Shown here: positions 1-7,056 of the stretch, piece after piece | How the letters are laid out: each line of letters opens with the position of its first letter | How positions within the stretch are numbered: the stretch's first letter is position 1 | NCBI GenBank assembly: GCA_900552725.1 | Contig: USAT01000022.1 | Span: forward strand, 1-24,605 | Direction: 5' to 3' | DNA length: 24,605 bases | Source: an uncultured Eubacteriales bacterium | GTDB lineage: Bacteria > Bacillota > Clostridia > Oscillospirales > Oscillospiraceae | The notes under the pieces: generated by a model | Told to the model about the DNA's origin: nothing | Databases searched by the model: none | What the model saw: only the letters and a program-made list of their open reading frames with translations | Position numbers and translations under genes: made by a program

Positions 1-91
1 CGATGATCTCGCCGCCGTATTCATAGGCGGTCATGTTCTTGCCGATCTCGTTAAGACCGCCAAGAGGGATGATTTTCAATTTTTCTGCCAT
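1..91 (-). CDS. rnj: Ribonuclease J, N-terminal fragment (cut by window edge)
   Basis: The minus strand starts at ATG (89-91) and encodes about 30 residues beginning MAEKLKIIPLGGLNEIGKN before the window ends. The block LGGLNEIGKN followed by a Tyr/Gly segment and a hydrophobic strand is the opening of the metallo-beta-lactamase fold of RNase J, the 5'-3' exo- and endoribonuclease of Firmicutes mRNA decay and rRNA maturation. The metal-binding HxHxDH motif lies outside the window, so the call rests on the N-terminus alone. A good Shine-Dalgarno (AAGGAGT on the minus strand, about 5 nt before the ATG) fixes the start. It is divergent from gdpP, and the nearest minus-strand promoter-like sequence is more than 300 nt upstream, implying a long leader. 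Whether it is RNase J1 or J2 cannot be told. Confidence 0.85.
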   Translation of the reverse strand, partial: MAEKLKIIPLGGLNEIGKNMTAYEYGGEII

Positions 92-417
92 AGTTACTCC
101 TTTTTACGCAAATAATCGGTACATAACACGGCTTTATGGGGGCGAAAAGGGTACATAACAGGGCATAATAAGCCCTTAAAAATGCATCCGGATGCACCGC
201 AATGCATCCGCAAAAACGCGCAGCAAAACAAAGGCGGCCCGATGTCCCGCCGGCCCTGCATCGCCGGGGGAGCATCGGAGCGTTCGCCCCGGATGACCGT
301 GTGTTGAATTGTGCTATAGGAGACCGCCGCCAACGGTGGCCTTTTATATCACCGCAAAGCCGCATCCGCTTTGCGAAACAACCAAAAAAGTCGCAGAAAA
401 TTCTACGAAGTGTATAA
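92..417 (-). other. Long leader region upstream of RNase J gene
   Basis: No convincing gene lies here. If the minus-strand promoter at 418-446 is used, this is a 5' leader of roughly 320 nt. It holds direct repeats of GGTACATAACA (119-129 and 150-160) and of AATGCATCCG (181-190 and 201-210). A perfect 7-bp hairpin (190-196 with 203-209) shares its arm 190-196 with an adjacent palindrome (183-196), so two mutually exclusive pairings are possible. GC-rich inverted segments occupy 230-335. Open frames exist but have no ribosome binding site or recognisable domain. The function of the leader is unknown; autoregulation by RNA structure is only a possibility. Confidence 0.4.
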
Positions 418-446
418 ATTATAGCATACTTTTCCCCGTTTGTATA
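418..446 (-). promoter_or_regulatory. Leftward promoter for RNase J gene
   Basis: Read on the minus strand: -35 TATACA (441-446), a 17-bp spacer, then an extended -10 TGCTATAAT whose hexamer is at 418-423. Positions 418-437 are the exact inverted repeat of 530-549, the -10 and spacer of the gdpP promoter, so the two divergent promoters share 20 bp. Confidence 0.6.
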
Positions 447-520
447 CCCCCAACTTTTCGCCGTCTTTCACCAGCCTTCGCGGCGCGGCGCAAATCGGGA
501 GAAAATCCGCATTTTTGCTG

Positions 521-549
521 TTGTGATAGGGGGAAAAGTATGCTATAAT
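521..549 (+). promoter_or_regulatory. Rightward promoter for gdpP operon
   Basis: -35 TTGTGA (521-526), spacer of exactly 17 bp, extended -10 TGCTATAAT (hexamer 544-549). Predicted transcription start is near 556, about 70 nt before the gdpP start codon. It shares a perfect 20-bp inverted repeat with the leftward promoter at 418-437. Confidence 0.7.
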
Positions 550-625
550 CAACAATGATTGTAAATTGGAGTGGTATCCCTATCAGAGATACTGTTTGGT
601 ATTCCCATTGAAATGAGGTGTCACC

Positions 626-2611
626 TTGAGTAAAAAGCTGATCCGCGGCTTCCGCACCAATATCATGCTGTACGGCCTGTGTCTGGCCGCCTTCGTCATC
701 GCCACCATCCCGTTTTCTCTGATGCTGGCCATTACCGAGGCGGTGGTGGCCGCGCTGGTGATCTATGTGGGCGTGCGGCGCAACCGGATGGCCCAGCACA
801 GCGTGCGGCAGTATCTGGATCGCGTCAGCGGCGGCCTGGACACCGCCCGCTCCAGCAATATGCTGTATACGCCCCTGCCCATGCTGGTGTTCGACCTGAA
901 CAGCGGCGAGATCCTGTGGGGCAACGACCGCTTCATCGGCCTGACCGACCTGCAGGATAAACTGTTCGAGGTGTCGGTGGGCGACGTGGTGCCCGGCTTT
1001 GACGGCCACTGGCTGCGGGAGGGCAAGCGGGAATCCCCGGAGCATGTGGTGTGGAACCACCGCACCTACCGGGTGTACGGCGCACTGAGCCATCCCGACG
1101 AGCTGAAGGGCGACCACAGCATGCTGGCCACCACCTATTGGCTGGATATCACCGAGAGTGAGCAGATGCGCCAGACCCTGGATATGACTCGCCCCGCCGT
1201 GGCCATCCTGATGATCGACAACTACGAGGATCTCATGAAAGCCTGCCCCGAGAGCAAGCGCTCGGCCCTGGTGGCGGAGATCGAGGGGAAGCTCAACGAC
1301 TGGTGCGCCGGCAGCGGCGCACTGCTGCTAAGCTATGACCGTGACCGCTATCTCTTCGTGATGGAGGAGAAGGACTTCGCCGTGTACGCCGAGAAGAAGT
1401 TCGATGTGCTGGATACCGTCCGCACCGTAGAGAGCGGCGGCGTCAGCGCCACGCTGTCCATCGGCGTGGGCCGGGACGGCGACAGCTTTGACGGCCTGTT
1501 CAAAAACGCCGACCTGGCGCTGGAGATGGCCCTGAGCCGCGGCGGCGACCAGGCGGTGGTAAAGGACCGCAATAACTTCGAGTTCTACGGCGGCCGCTCC
1601 AAGACCACCGAGAAGCGCACCAAGGTGAAATCCCGCGTCATGGCCAACGCCCTGCGGGAGCTGATCGACGACGCCCGCAACGTGTACGTCATGGGCCACA
1701 AATACGCCGACATGGACTCCCTGGGCGCGGCGGCGGGCATCTGCTGCATCAGCCGCAAGCTGGGGAAGAAGGCCCAGATCGTCATCGATACCGAGAATAA
1801 CGCCGCTCATCCCGTGCTGCGTGCCCTGCAGCAGATGCCGGAGTATAACGGCGTATTCGTCAACGGCGACACCGCCTTCCTCCACGCCCAGCCGGACACC
1901 CTGCTGGTGGTGGTGGACACCAACCGCCCCGACAGCGTGGAGTCCGAGCCGCTGCTGGAGAGCTGCACCCGCGTGGCCGTCATCGACCATCACCGCCGGG
2001 GCAGCAGCTACATTGACAAGATGACCCTGAACTATCACGAGCCCTACGCCAGCTCCGCCAGTGAGCTGATCACGGAGCTGCTGCAGTACCTGGTGGAGCC
2101 CACCGATGTGCTGAAGTGTGAGGCGGAGGCTCTGCTGGCCGGTATCGTGCTGGATACCAAGAACTTTACCAACCGCACCGGCGGCCGCACCTTCGAGGCG
2201 GCGGCCTACCTGCGCCGCAGCGGCGCCGATACCCAGGACGTGCAGCGCATGTTCCAGAGCGACCTGGACGCCATGGTGACCCGCTATGCCATCATGCGCC
2301 AGGCGGAGATCTATCACGGCGACATCGCTATCGTGGCGGCGGACGAGGCCTATGACCGGGTCACCGCCGCCAAGGCCGCCGACGAGCTGCTGACCATCCG
2401 GGGCATCCGGGCCTCCTTCGTCATGTACCGCAAGGATGACGGGGTGTACATGTCCGCCCGCTCCCTGGGCGAGGTGAACGTGCAGGTGATCCTGGAGGCA
2501 CTGGGCGGCGGCGGCAATTCCACCACCGCGGGCGGCCAGGCCAAGGGCATCACCGTGGCCGAGGCAAAGGAGAAGCTGCTGGCGGCCATTGATAAATATT
2601 TCGAGGATTGA
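626..2611 (+). CDS. gdpP: Cyclic-di-AMP phosphodiesterase GdpP (membrane-bound DHH/DHHA1)
   Basis: A 661-aa protein that hydrolyses c-di-AMP to pApA at the membrane, lowering the second messenger that controls K+ and osmolyte transport and wall stress. Order: two membrane helices (about 13-50), a PAS-like region (about 80-160), a degenerate GGDEF domain (about 185-315, ending in the family-typical SRGGDQAVVK), then DHH (about 345-500) and DHHA1 (about 580-655). Metal-site motifs are visible: GHKYADMDS (D362, D364), VVDTN (D431) and DHH at 454-456. The usual GGGGH near the C-terminus reads GGGGN (N631). The start is TTG at 626, preceded 5 nt upstream by GAGGTG; length and N-terminus fit the family (about 650-660 aa). 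It is the first gene of the conserved Firmicutes series gdpP-rplI-dnaB. The identification is firm. Confidence 0.96.
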   Translation: MSKKLIRGFRTNIMLYGLCLAAFVIATIPFSLMLAITEAVVAALVIYVGVRRNRMAQHSVRQYLDRVSGGLDTARSSNMLYTPLPMLVFDLNSGEILWGNDRFIGLTDLQDKLFEVSVGDVVPGFDGHWLREGKRESPEHVVWNHRTYRVYGALSHPDELKGDHSMLATTYWLDITESEQMRQTLDMTRPAVAILMIDNYEDLMKACPESKRSALVAEIEGKLNDWCAGSGALLLSYDRDRYLFVMEEKDFAVYAEKKFDVLDTVRTVESGGVSATLSIGVGRDGDSFDGLFKNADLALEMALSRGGDQAVVKDRNNFEFYGGRSKTTEKRTKVKSRVMANALRELIDDARNVYVMGHKYADMDSLGAAAGICCISRKLGKKAQIVIDTENNAAHPVLRALQQMPEYNGVFVNGDTAFLHAQPDTLLVVVDTNRPDSVESEPLLESCTRVAVIDHHRRGSSYIDKMTLNYHEPYASSASELITELLQYLVEPTDVLKCEAEALLAGIVLDTKNFTNRTGGRTFEAAAYLRRSGADTQDVQRMFQSDLDAMVTRYAIMRQAEIYHGDIAIVAADEAYDRVTAAKAADELLTIRGIRASFVMYRKDDGVYMSARSLGEVNVQVILEALGGGGNSTTAGGQAKGITVAEAKEKLLAAIDKYFED

Positions 2612-2658
2612 GGATCCTTCACATGCCCAATGATGGGATGCATTTTCCATAACGGTGT

Positions 2659-2743
2659 GTAGGGGGCGGCGTCCCCGACGCCCCGTCGTTTATCGGAATC
2701 GCCATCATGTATTGTGCGGGCCGTCGAGGACGCCGGCCCCTAC
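2659..2743. repeat. 85-bp GTAGG...CCTAC palindromic repeat R2, copy 1
   Basis: Non-coding unit between gdpP and rplI. Its ends form an imperfect inverted repeat of about 22 bp (left arm GTAGGGGGCGGCGTC, right arm the near complement ending GGCCCCTAC), and each arm can fold by itself (for example GGCGTC-CCC-GACGCC). The unit at 19955-20039 is closely similar and exactly the same length. It resembles REP/MITE-like dispersed elements; no coding capacity was seen. Confidence 0.8.
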
Positions 2744-2810
2744 GGAAAGATATCAAGTACCATTTTCCACAACGACAAACAAACCAATCTGACATAGGAG
2801 GACAGACAAC

Positions 2811-3260
2811 ATGAAAGTCATTTTAACCCAGGATGTACGCGGCAAGGGCAAGAAGGGCCAGATGATCGAGGCTGCCGAGGGCTACGCCCGCAATTACCTG
2901 ATCCCCCGGGGTGTGGCGGTGCCCGCCACTGCCGACGCGGTAAACACCATGAAGCTGCGGGATAAGGCCAAGGCCAAGGCCGACGCCGAGGCCAAGGCAG
3001 CTGCCGAGGCCATCGCCGAGAAGCTGCAGGGCTGCCAGGTGAAGATCGCCGCCAAGGGCGGCAACGAGGGCAAGCTGTTCGGCGCCGTCACCAGCGCCGC
3101 CATCGCCGACGCCCTGAAGGCCCAGTACGACATGGACGTGGACAGCAAGAAGCTGGTCATCGACGAGCCCATCAAGTCCTTCGGCAGCTATCAGGTAAAG
3201 GCCAAGCTGGGCTATGAGATCAGCGGCATCGTCAACGTGCTGGTGGTGGAGGAGAAGTAA
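2811..3260 (+). CDS. rplI: 50S ribosomal protein L9
   Basis: A 149-aa protein, the usual length for bacterial L9, which binds 23S rRNA at the base of the L1 stalk and influences reading-frame maintenance. The N-terminal rRNA-binding domain starts MKVILTQDVRGKGKKGQ and contains the signature region GYARNYLIPRGVAVPAT at about 25-41. A long Lys/Ala-rich connecting helix follows (about 45-80), then the C-terminal domain with KLFGAVTSAAIADAL. AGGAGG lies about 10 nt before the ATG. The position between gdpP and dnaB matches the order seen in many Firmicutes. The 199-bp gap from gdpP contains an R2 repeat, and no terminator separates the genes, so co-transcription from 521-549 is plausible. Confidence 0.98.
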   Translation: MKVILTQDVRGKGKKGQMIEAAEGYARNYLIPRGVAVPATADAVNTMKLRDKAKAKADAEAKAAAEAIAEKLQGCQVKIAAKGGNEGKLFGAVTSAAIADALKAQYDMDVDSKKLVIDEPIKSFGSYQVKAKLGYEISGIVNVLVVEEK

Positions 3261-3287
3261 GCCCACCGCGCAAACGATAGAAAATGC

Positions 3288-3372
3288 GTAGGACGGGATG
3301 ACCACACCCCGCCGCACGCCGAACGATACCGGTTGCGCTGTACGGCGGCGGCATGTGGTCATGCCGCCCTAC
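3288..3372. repeat. 85-bp GTAGG...CCTAC palindromic repeat R2, divergent copy
   Basis: Same length and the same GTAGG/CCTAC ends as the units at 2659-2743 and 19955-20039, but with a diverged interior. The terminal arms GTAGGACGGGATGACCACA and TGTGGTCATGCCGCCCTAC are complementary with two mismatches. The right arm contains a perfect 9-bp hairpin (GGCGGCATG with CATGCCGCC). It is the only strong structure in the first 140 bp after rplI. Confidence 0.7.
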
Positions 3373-3401
3373 AAACCGGGTGCCAGGCAAACCTCCGCAT
3401 G

Positions 3402-3624
3402 AAAAGCCTCGCAGAGTTCGCGGCGCGGACGCCGCGAAAAAAATCAAATCATTTTTCTGACGACATGTCCCCCAAGGGGACTTCCGTTGGGCGTGCGTCA
3501 GAAAAATTCTTCTCGGCCGCCAGTGTGTCCGAAGGACGCGCGTACCCCAAGGGCACTTGTTCCGCTTCGCTCCACTGCGCAGCGGCCGCAATCTCCATTG
3601 GCAATGAAATCGTCAGATTTCATG
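3402..3624 (+). repeat. Multi-hairpin dispersed repeat R1, copy A (long form)
   Basis: Non-coding unit between rplI and dnaB. It folds as successive stem-loops: 3417-3425 with 3430-3438 (9 bp); 3451-3462 with 3496-3507 (12 bp, perfect); a CGGCCGC/GCGGCCG stem with nested small hairpins; and 3604-3611 with 3616-3623 (8 bp, perfect). The reverse complement of 6834-6993 carries the same blocks in the same order (AAAAGCCTCGCAGAG, ATCAAATCATTTTTCTGACG, CAGAAAAATTCTTCTCGGCC, GGCAATGAAATC). Copy A is longer because its loops are expanded. Its last stem ends 28 nt before the dnaB start, so it would form the end of the dnaB leader. Confidence 0.85.
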
Positions 3625-3651
3625 TCAGTAGTGTAAAAGGCAGGTGTGACA

Positions 3652-4998
3652 ATGGACGAATTATTGATGCGGGGCATGCCCCATTCCGCCGAGGCGGAGC
3701 AGGCGGTGCTGGGCTCCATGCTGATCGACGGCAACTGCGTCAAGGATGTGATGGATCAGCTCCAGGCGGATGACTTCTACCTGCGGCAGAACCGCGAGAT
3801 CTTTGAGACCATCGCCCATATGTTTGTGTACTCCCAGCCGGTGGACGGCGTGACCGTGGCCGGAGAGATGGAGAAAAACGGCCTGTATACCGAGGCCACC
3901 CGCCCCTACCTGCTGCAGTTGATGGAGGTGACCCCCACCGCCGCCAATGTGGGCGAGTATGTGAAGATCGTCCGGGACAAGGCGCTGATGCGTCAGGTGG
4001 CCACCGCCGCCGCCAACATTACCGCCATGGTGCAGGAGGGCGGCGCCTCCGCCGCCGACATGCTGGAATCGGCGGAGCAGCGGGTGTACGCCATCCGCCG
4101 GGGCCGGGGCGCCCAGACCATGGTGCCTGTCAGCCAGGTGCTGCAGGACGTGATGGTGCGGCTGGAGGAGCTGTCCAACAGCGAGTCCAACCTGGCGGGC
4201 CTGTCCACCGGCTTTTCCGCCGTGGACGGCAAGATCAACGGCCTGAACAAGTCCGATCTGCTGCTGCTGGCGGCCCGTCCCGGCATGGGCAAGACCAGTA
4301 TGGCCCTGAACGTGGCGCTGTCGGCGGCGAAGAGCTCCGGCAAAACCGTGGCCATCTTCTCGCTGGAAATGTCCCGCGAGCAGCTGGTCACCCGCCTGAT
4401 CGCCACGGAGGGTCTGGTGGAGAACACCCGCCTGACCACCGGCAACCTGCGGGAGAGCGACTGGCAGCGGATTGCCGAGGCGGCCTCCAACCTGAGCCGC
4501 ATGGACATCCGTATCGACGACAACCCACTGCTGACGGCGGCGGACATGAACGCCAAATGCCGCCGCCTGGACAATCTGGGCCTGGTGGTCATCGACTATC
4601 TGCAGTTGATGACCAGCTCCGGCGGCAAGGGCTATTCCGGCGAGAACCGCCAGCAGGCGGTGTCCGACATCAGCCGTATGCTGAAGATCATGGCCAAGGA
4701 GCTGCAGGTGCCGGTGCTGTGCCTCAGCCAGTTGAGCCGTGCCAACGAAAAGCGCGACAACAAGCGGCCCATGCTGTCCGACCTGCGTGAATCCGGCGCC
4801 ATCGAGCAGGACGCCGATATCGTCATGTTCCTGTACCGGGACGACTATTATAATGAGGACACGGAAAAGCGCAACATCGCCGAGTGCATCGTGGCCAAGA
4901 ACCGCCATGGCGAGACCGGCAAGGTGGAGCTGCGGTGGATGCCGGAGTATACCGCCTTCGGCACGCTGGAGAATCGCTACGGCGACGACGGGGAGTAA
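3652..4998 (+). CDS. dnaB: Replicative DNA helicase DnaB (DnaC of Firmicutes)
   Basis: A 448-aa hexameric 5'-3' helicase that unwinds the replication fork and contacts primase and the loader. The N-terminal domain (about 1-110) opens with the typical PHSAEAEQAVLGSML; a linker leads into the RecA-like ATPase (about 180-440). Visible motifs: Walker A RPGMGKT (209-215), Walker B LVVIDYLQLM, SQLSR, and the C-terminal block LRESGAIEQDADIVMFLYRD. The length is typical. The start is uncertain by two codons: ATG at 3652 or an in-frame GTG at 3646, both near AAAGGCAGG; I prefer the ATG because MDELLMRGMPH matches a usual DnaB opening. It precedes tilS by 4 nt, suggesting translational coupling. Confidence 0.97.
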   Translation: MDELLMRGMPHSAEAEQAVLGSMLIDGNCVKDVMDQLQADDFYLRQNREIFETIAHMFVYSQPVDGVTVAGEMEKNGLYTEATRPYLLQLMEVTPTAANVGEYVKIVRDKALMRQVATAAANITAMVQEGGASAADMLESAEQRVYAIRRGRGAQTMVPVSQVLQDVMVRLEELSNSESNLAGLSTGFSAVDGKINGLNKSDLLLLAARPGMGKTSMALNVALSAAKSSGKTVAIFSLEMSREQLVTRLIATEGLVENTRLTTGNLRESDWQRIAEAASNLSRMDIRIDDNPLLTAADMNAKCRRLDNLGLVVIDYLQLMTSSGGKGYSGENRQQAVSDISRMLKIMAKELQVPVLCLSQLSRANEKRDNKRPMLSDLRESGAIEQDADIVMFLYRDDYYNEDTEKRNIAECIVAKNRHGETGKVELRWMPEYTAFGTLENRYGDDGE

Positions 4999-5002
4999 GG
5001 GC

Positions 5003-6280
5003 ATGGATCTGCTTCCCTGGATGGAACGCTGGCACATGCTGCCGCCGGAGGGCGGCGTGATCCTGTGCGCCGTGTCCGGCGGACGGGACTCCGTGTGCCT
5101 GCTGCACTATCTGACCACCATCGCGCCGCGCCGCGGCTTCACCGTGGCGGCGGCGCACCTGAACCACCGGATGCGGCCCGAGGCCCAGCGGGACGAGGAT
5201 TTCGTCCGGGGCCTGTGCCGGGAGTGGAACGTCCCCTTCTATACCGAGGCCGCGCCCGTCTATGAGATGGCGGCGCGCTGGGGCCTGGGCGTGGAGGAGA
5301 CGGGACGGCGGCTGCGGTACGACTTTCTCCTCCGCACGGCGGACGCCATCGGCGCGGCGTATATCGCCACCGCCCACCACGCCCAGGATCAGGCGGAGAC
5401 GGTGCTGCTGAACCTGCTGCGGGGCACCGGGCCGGAGGGCCTGGGCGGCATCCCGCCGGTACGGGGCAGGATCATCCGGCCCCTGCTGCAGACCGGTCGG
5501 GCCGAGATCGAGGACTATTTGCAGAAGAACGGGCTGCCCCATGTGGAGGACAGCACCAACGAGGATACCCACTATGCCCGCAACCGCCTGCGGCGGGAGC
5601 TGTGGCCCCAACTGGAGACCGTCAACCCCGCCGTGACCCGCGCCATCGGCCGCACGGCGGAGATCGTCCGGGGCGAGAACGCCTATCTGGACACCCTGGC
5701 GGCGGAGCGCCTTCCGGCGGAGGGTACGGCGGTGGAAACGGCGGCGCTGCTGGCCGCGCCGGAGCCCCTGCGGCCCCGGATGGTACGGCTGCTGCTGGAC
5801 CGGCTGCCCACCGGAAAGAAGGACGTGAGCGCGGTGCACATGGACGCGGTGCTGGCGCTGGCGGAAGGCGGCGGTACGCTGGATCTTCCCGGCGGAGCGC
5901 GTGCCGTGTGCCGGGATGGCTGGCTGCGCCTGACGGTGAAGGAGCCTGCGCCGCCGGAGATGGTGCTGGCGCAGGGCCTCAACCGCTGGGGCGATTACGA
6001 CATTACCCTCCGCGGCGGGGAAGAACACCGGGTCACCGTCCGTAGCTGGAAAGGCAGTGACCGTATGGCCGCCGAGCGGGGCAGCCGCAGTCTCAAGCGG
6101 CTGTTTGCCGACGCGGGCATCCCCGCTGAGCTGCGGGACAGCCTTCCCGTGGTCTGCGTGGACGGCACGCCCCATGCCGTATACGGCATCAAGGAGAGAA
6201 CCGCGCCGCACAGCGGCGAAACCATACAAATCATCATCAACAAACGAGAAAACCATAAGGAGGATACCGGGAATGGGTAA
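5003..6280 (+). CDS. tilS: tRNA(Ile)-lysidine synthetase TilS
   Basis: A 425-aa cytosolic enzyme that uses ATP and lysine to convert C34 of tRNA-Ile(CAU) to lysidine so that it reads AUA. The N-terminal PP-loop ATPase shows SGGRDS at 25-30, then HLNHRMRPEAQRDEDFV and ATAHHAQDQAETVLLNLLRG, all characteristic of TilS. The C-terminal TilS domain shows GSRSLKRLFADAGIPAELRD. The start is the ATG 4 nt after the dnaB stop; the frame remains open further upstream inside dnaB, but that stretch is not TilS-like. The 3' end overlaps hpt by 8 nt. The tilS-hpt-ftsH neighbourhood is conserved across Firmicutes, which supports both this call and its neighbours. Essential in most bacteria. Confidence 0.96.
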   Translation: MDLLPWMERWHMLPPEGGVILCAVSGGRDSVCLLHYLTTIAPRRGFTVAAAHLNHRMRPEAQRDEDFVRGLCREWNVPFYTEAAPVYEMAARWGLGVEETGRRLRYDFLLRTADAIGAAYIATAHHAQDQAETVLLNLLRGTGPEGLGGIPPVRGRIIRPLLQTGRAEIEDYLQKNGLPHVEDSTNEDTHYARNRLRRELWPQLETVNPAVTRAIGRTAEIVRGENAYLDTLAAERLPAEGTAVETAALLAAPEPLRPRMVRLLLDRLPTGKKDVSAVHMDAVLALAEGGGTLDLPGGARAVCRDGWLRLTVKEPAPPEMVLAQGLNRWGDYDITLRGGEEHRVTVRSWKGSDRMAAERGSRSLKRLFADAGIPAELRDSLPVVCVDGTPHAVYGIKERTAPHSGETIQIIINKRENHKEDTGNG

Positions 6281-6827
6281 GAGCAACATGGAGCAGGACA
6301 TCTTGAAGGTATTGATGTCGGAGGAGCAGCTGCAGAAGCGGGTGCAGGAGATGGGCGACGAGCTGTACGACCGTTTCCACGACAAGGATCCCATTTTTGT
6401 GGGCGTGCTGAAGGGCTGCTTCATTTTCATGGCGGATCTGGTGCGTGCCACCCAGATGAAGAGCGAGATCGAGTTCATCGGCGTCTCCTCGTACAACAAC
6501 GGCACCAAGAGCTCCGGCGTGGTGCAGATCACCCGGGATCTCCAGAAGGACATCACCGGCCGCCACATCATCGTGGTGGAGGATATCCTGGACTCCGGCA
6601 ATACGCTGTTCTTCCTGAAGAACTATCTGAATACCAAGGGCGCGGCCTCCATCACCATCGTGACGCTGCTGGATAAGCCCGCCCGCCGGGAGAAGCCTAT
6701 CGTGGCCGACCTGTCCGGCTTTGAGGTGCCGGACGAGTTCGTGGTGGGCTACGGCCTGGACTACGCCCAGCAGTACCGCAACTATCCCTGCATCGGCGTG
6801 CTGAAGCCGGAGGTATACAGCAAGTAA
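6273..6827 (+). CDS. hpt: Hypoxanthine phosphoribosyltransferase
   Basis: A 184-aa salvage enzyme transferring phosphoribose from PRPP to hypoxanthine or guanine. The PRPP-binding motif VVVEDILDSGNT is clear (E103-D104), preceded by the flexible-loop region SSYNNGTKSSGVVQITRDL and followed by a C-terminal PDEFVVGYGLDYAQQYRNYPCIGVL, the family purine-binding end. ATG at 6273 is chosen because AAGGAGG (6257-6263) lies 9 nt upstream; a second ATG at 6288 is less well spaced. It overlaps the end of tilS. Salvage fits the deoC-deoD and nucleoside-binding genes elsewhere in the window, though these are separate transcription units. An R1 repeat begins 7 nt after its stop codon. Confidence 0.96.
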   Translation: MGKSNMEQDILKVLMSEEQLQKRVQEMGDELYDRFHDKDPIFVGVLKGCFIFMADLVRATQMKSEIEFIGVSSYNNGTKSSGVVQITRDLQKDITGRHIIVVEDILDSGNTLFFLKNYLNTKGAASITIVTLLDKPARREKPIVADLSGFEVPDEFVVGYGLDYAQQYRNYPCIGVLKPEVYSK

Positions 6828-6833
6828 GGCTGG

Positions 6834-6993
6834 CATGAAATCTGACGATTTCATTGCCAAAGGGGTTTACGGCCGACTGCGCGCACCCGTTGGGTGCACT
6901 TGCTGGCCGAGAAGAATTTTTCTGACGCGCATGTCGTCAGAAAAATGATTTGATTATTTCGCGCCTGCGGGCGCGAACTCTGCGAGGCTTTTT
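6834..6993 (-). repeat. Multi-hairpin dispersed repeat R1, copy B (short form)
   Basis: Inverted relative to copy A (3402-3624). Stems: 6835-6842 with 6847-6854 (8 bp), 6916-6927 with 6935-6946 (12 bp perfect, 7-nt loop), 6958-6965 with 6970-6977 (8 bp), plus a GCACCC-AAC-GGGTGC hairpin nested in a CGGCC/GGCCG stem. It fills most of the 229-bp gap between hpt and lepB. The first stem reads TTCGCGCC/GGCGCGAA here and TTCGCGGCG/CGCCGCGAA in copy A, so paired positions changed together. Confidence 0.85.
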
Positions 6994-7056
6994 GACAAAT
7001 GTCGTGACAGCCAATTTCCCGCTGTGAGGCGGATGGAAACAGGAGGGCAACGCCCT

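Noticed and set aside
51..417. Small ORFs on both strands between rnj and gdpP
   Set aside because: No ribosome binding site, no domain, Arg/Pro/Cys-rich translations over GC-rich inverted sequences; better explained as a structured non-coding leader.
582..595. 14-bp match ATCAGAGATACTGT in the gdpP leader and at 15247-15260
   Set aside because: One or two matches of this length are expected by chance in a window this size, and the second copy lies inside the coding sequence of the 66-aa gene.
2659..3624. CRISPR array or insertion sequence in the repeats around rplI
   Set aside because: The repeats are palindromic, of two unrelated types, not regularly spaced with unique spacers, and encode no transposase or Cas protein.
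4739..5002. Upstream in-frame extension of tilS inside dnaB
   Set aside because: The frame is open, but the 88 residues are an off-frame reading of the dnaB C-terminus; TilS homology begins at ATG 5003.
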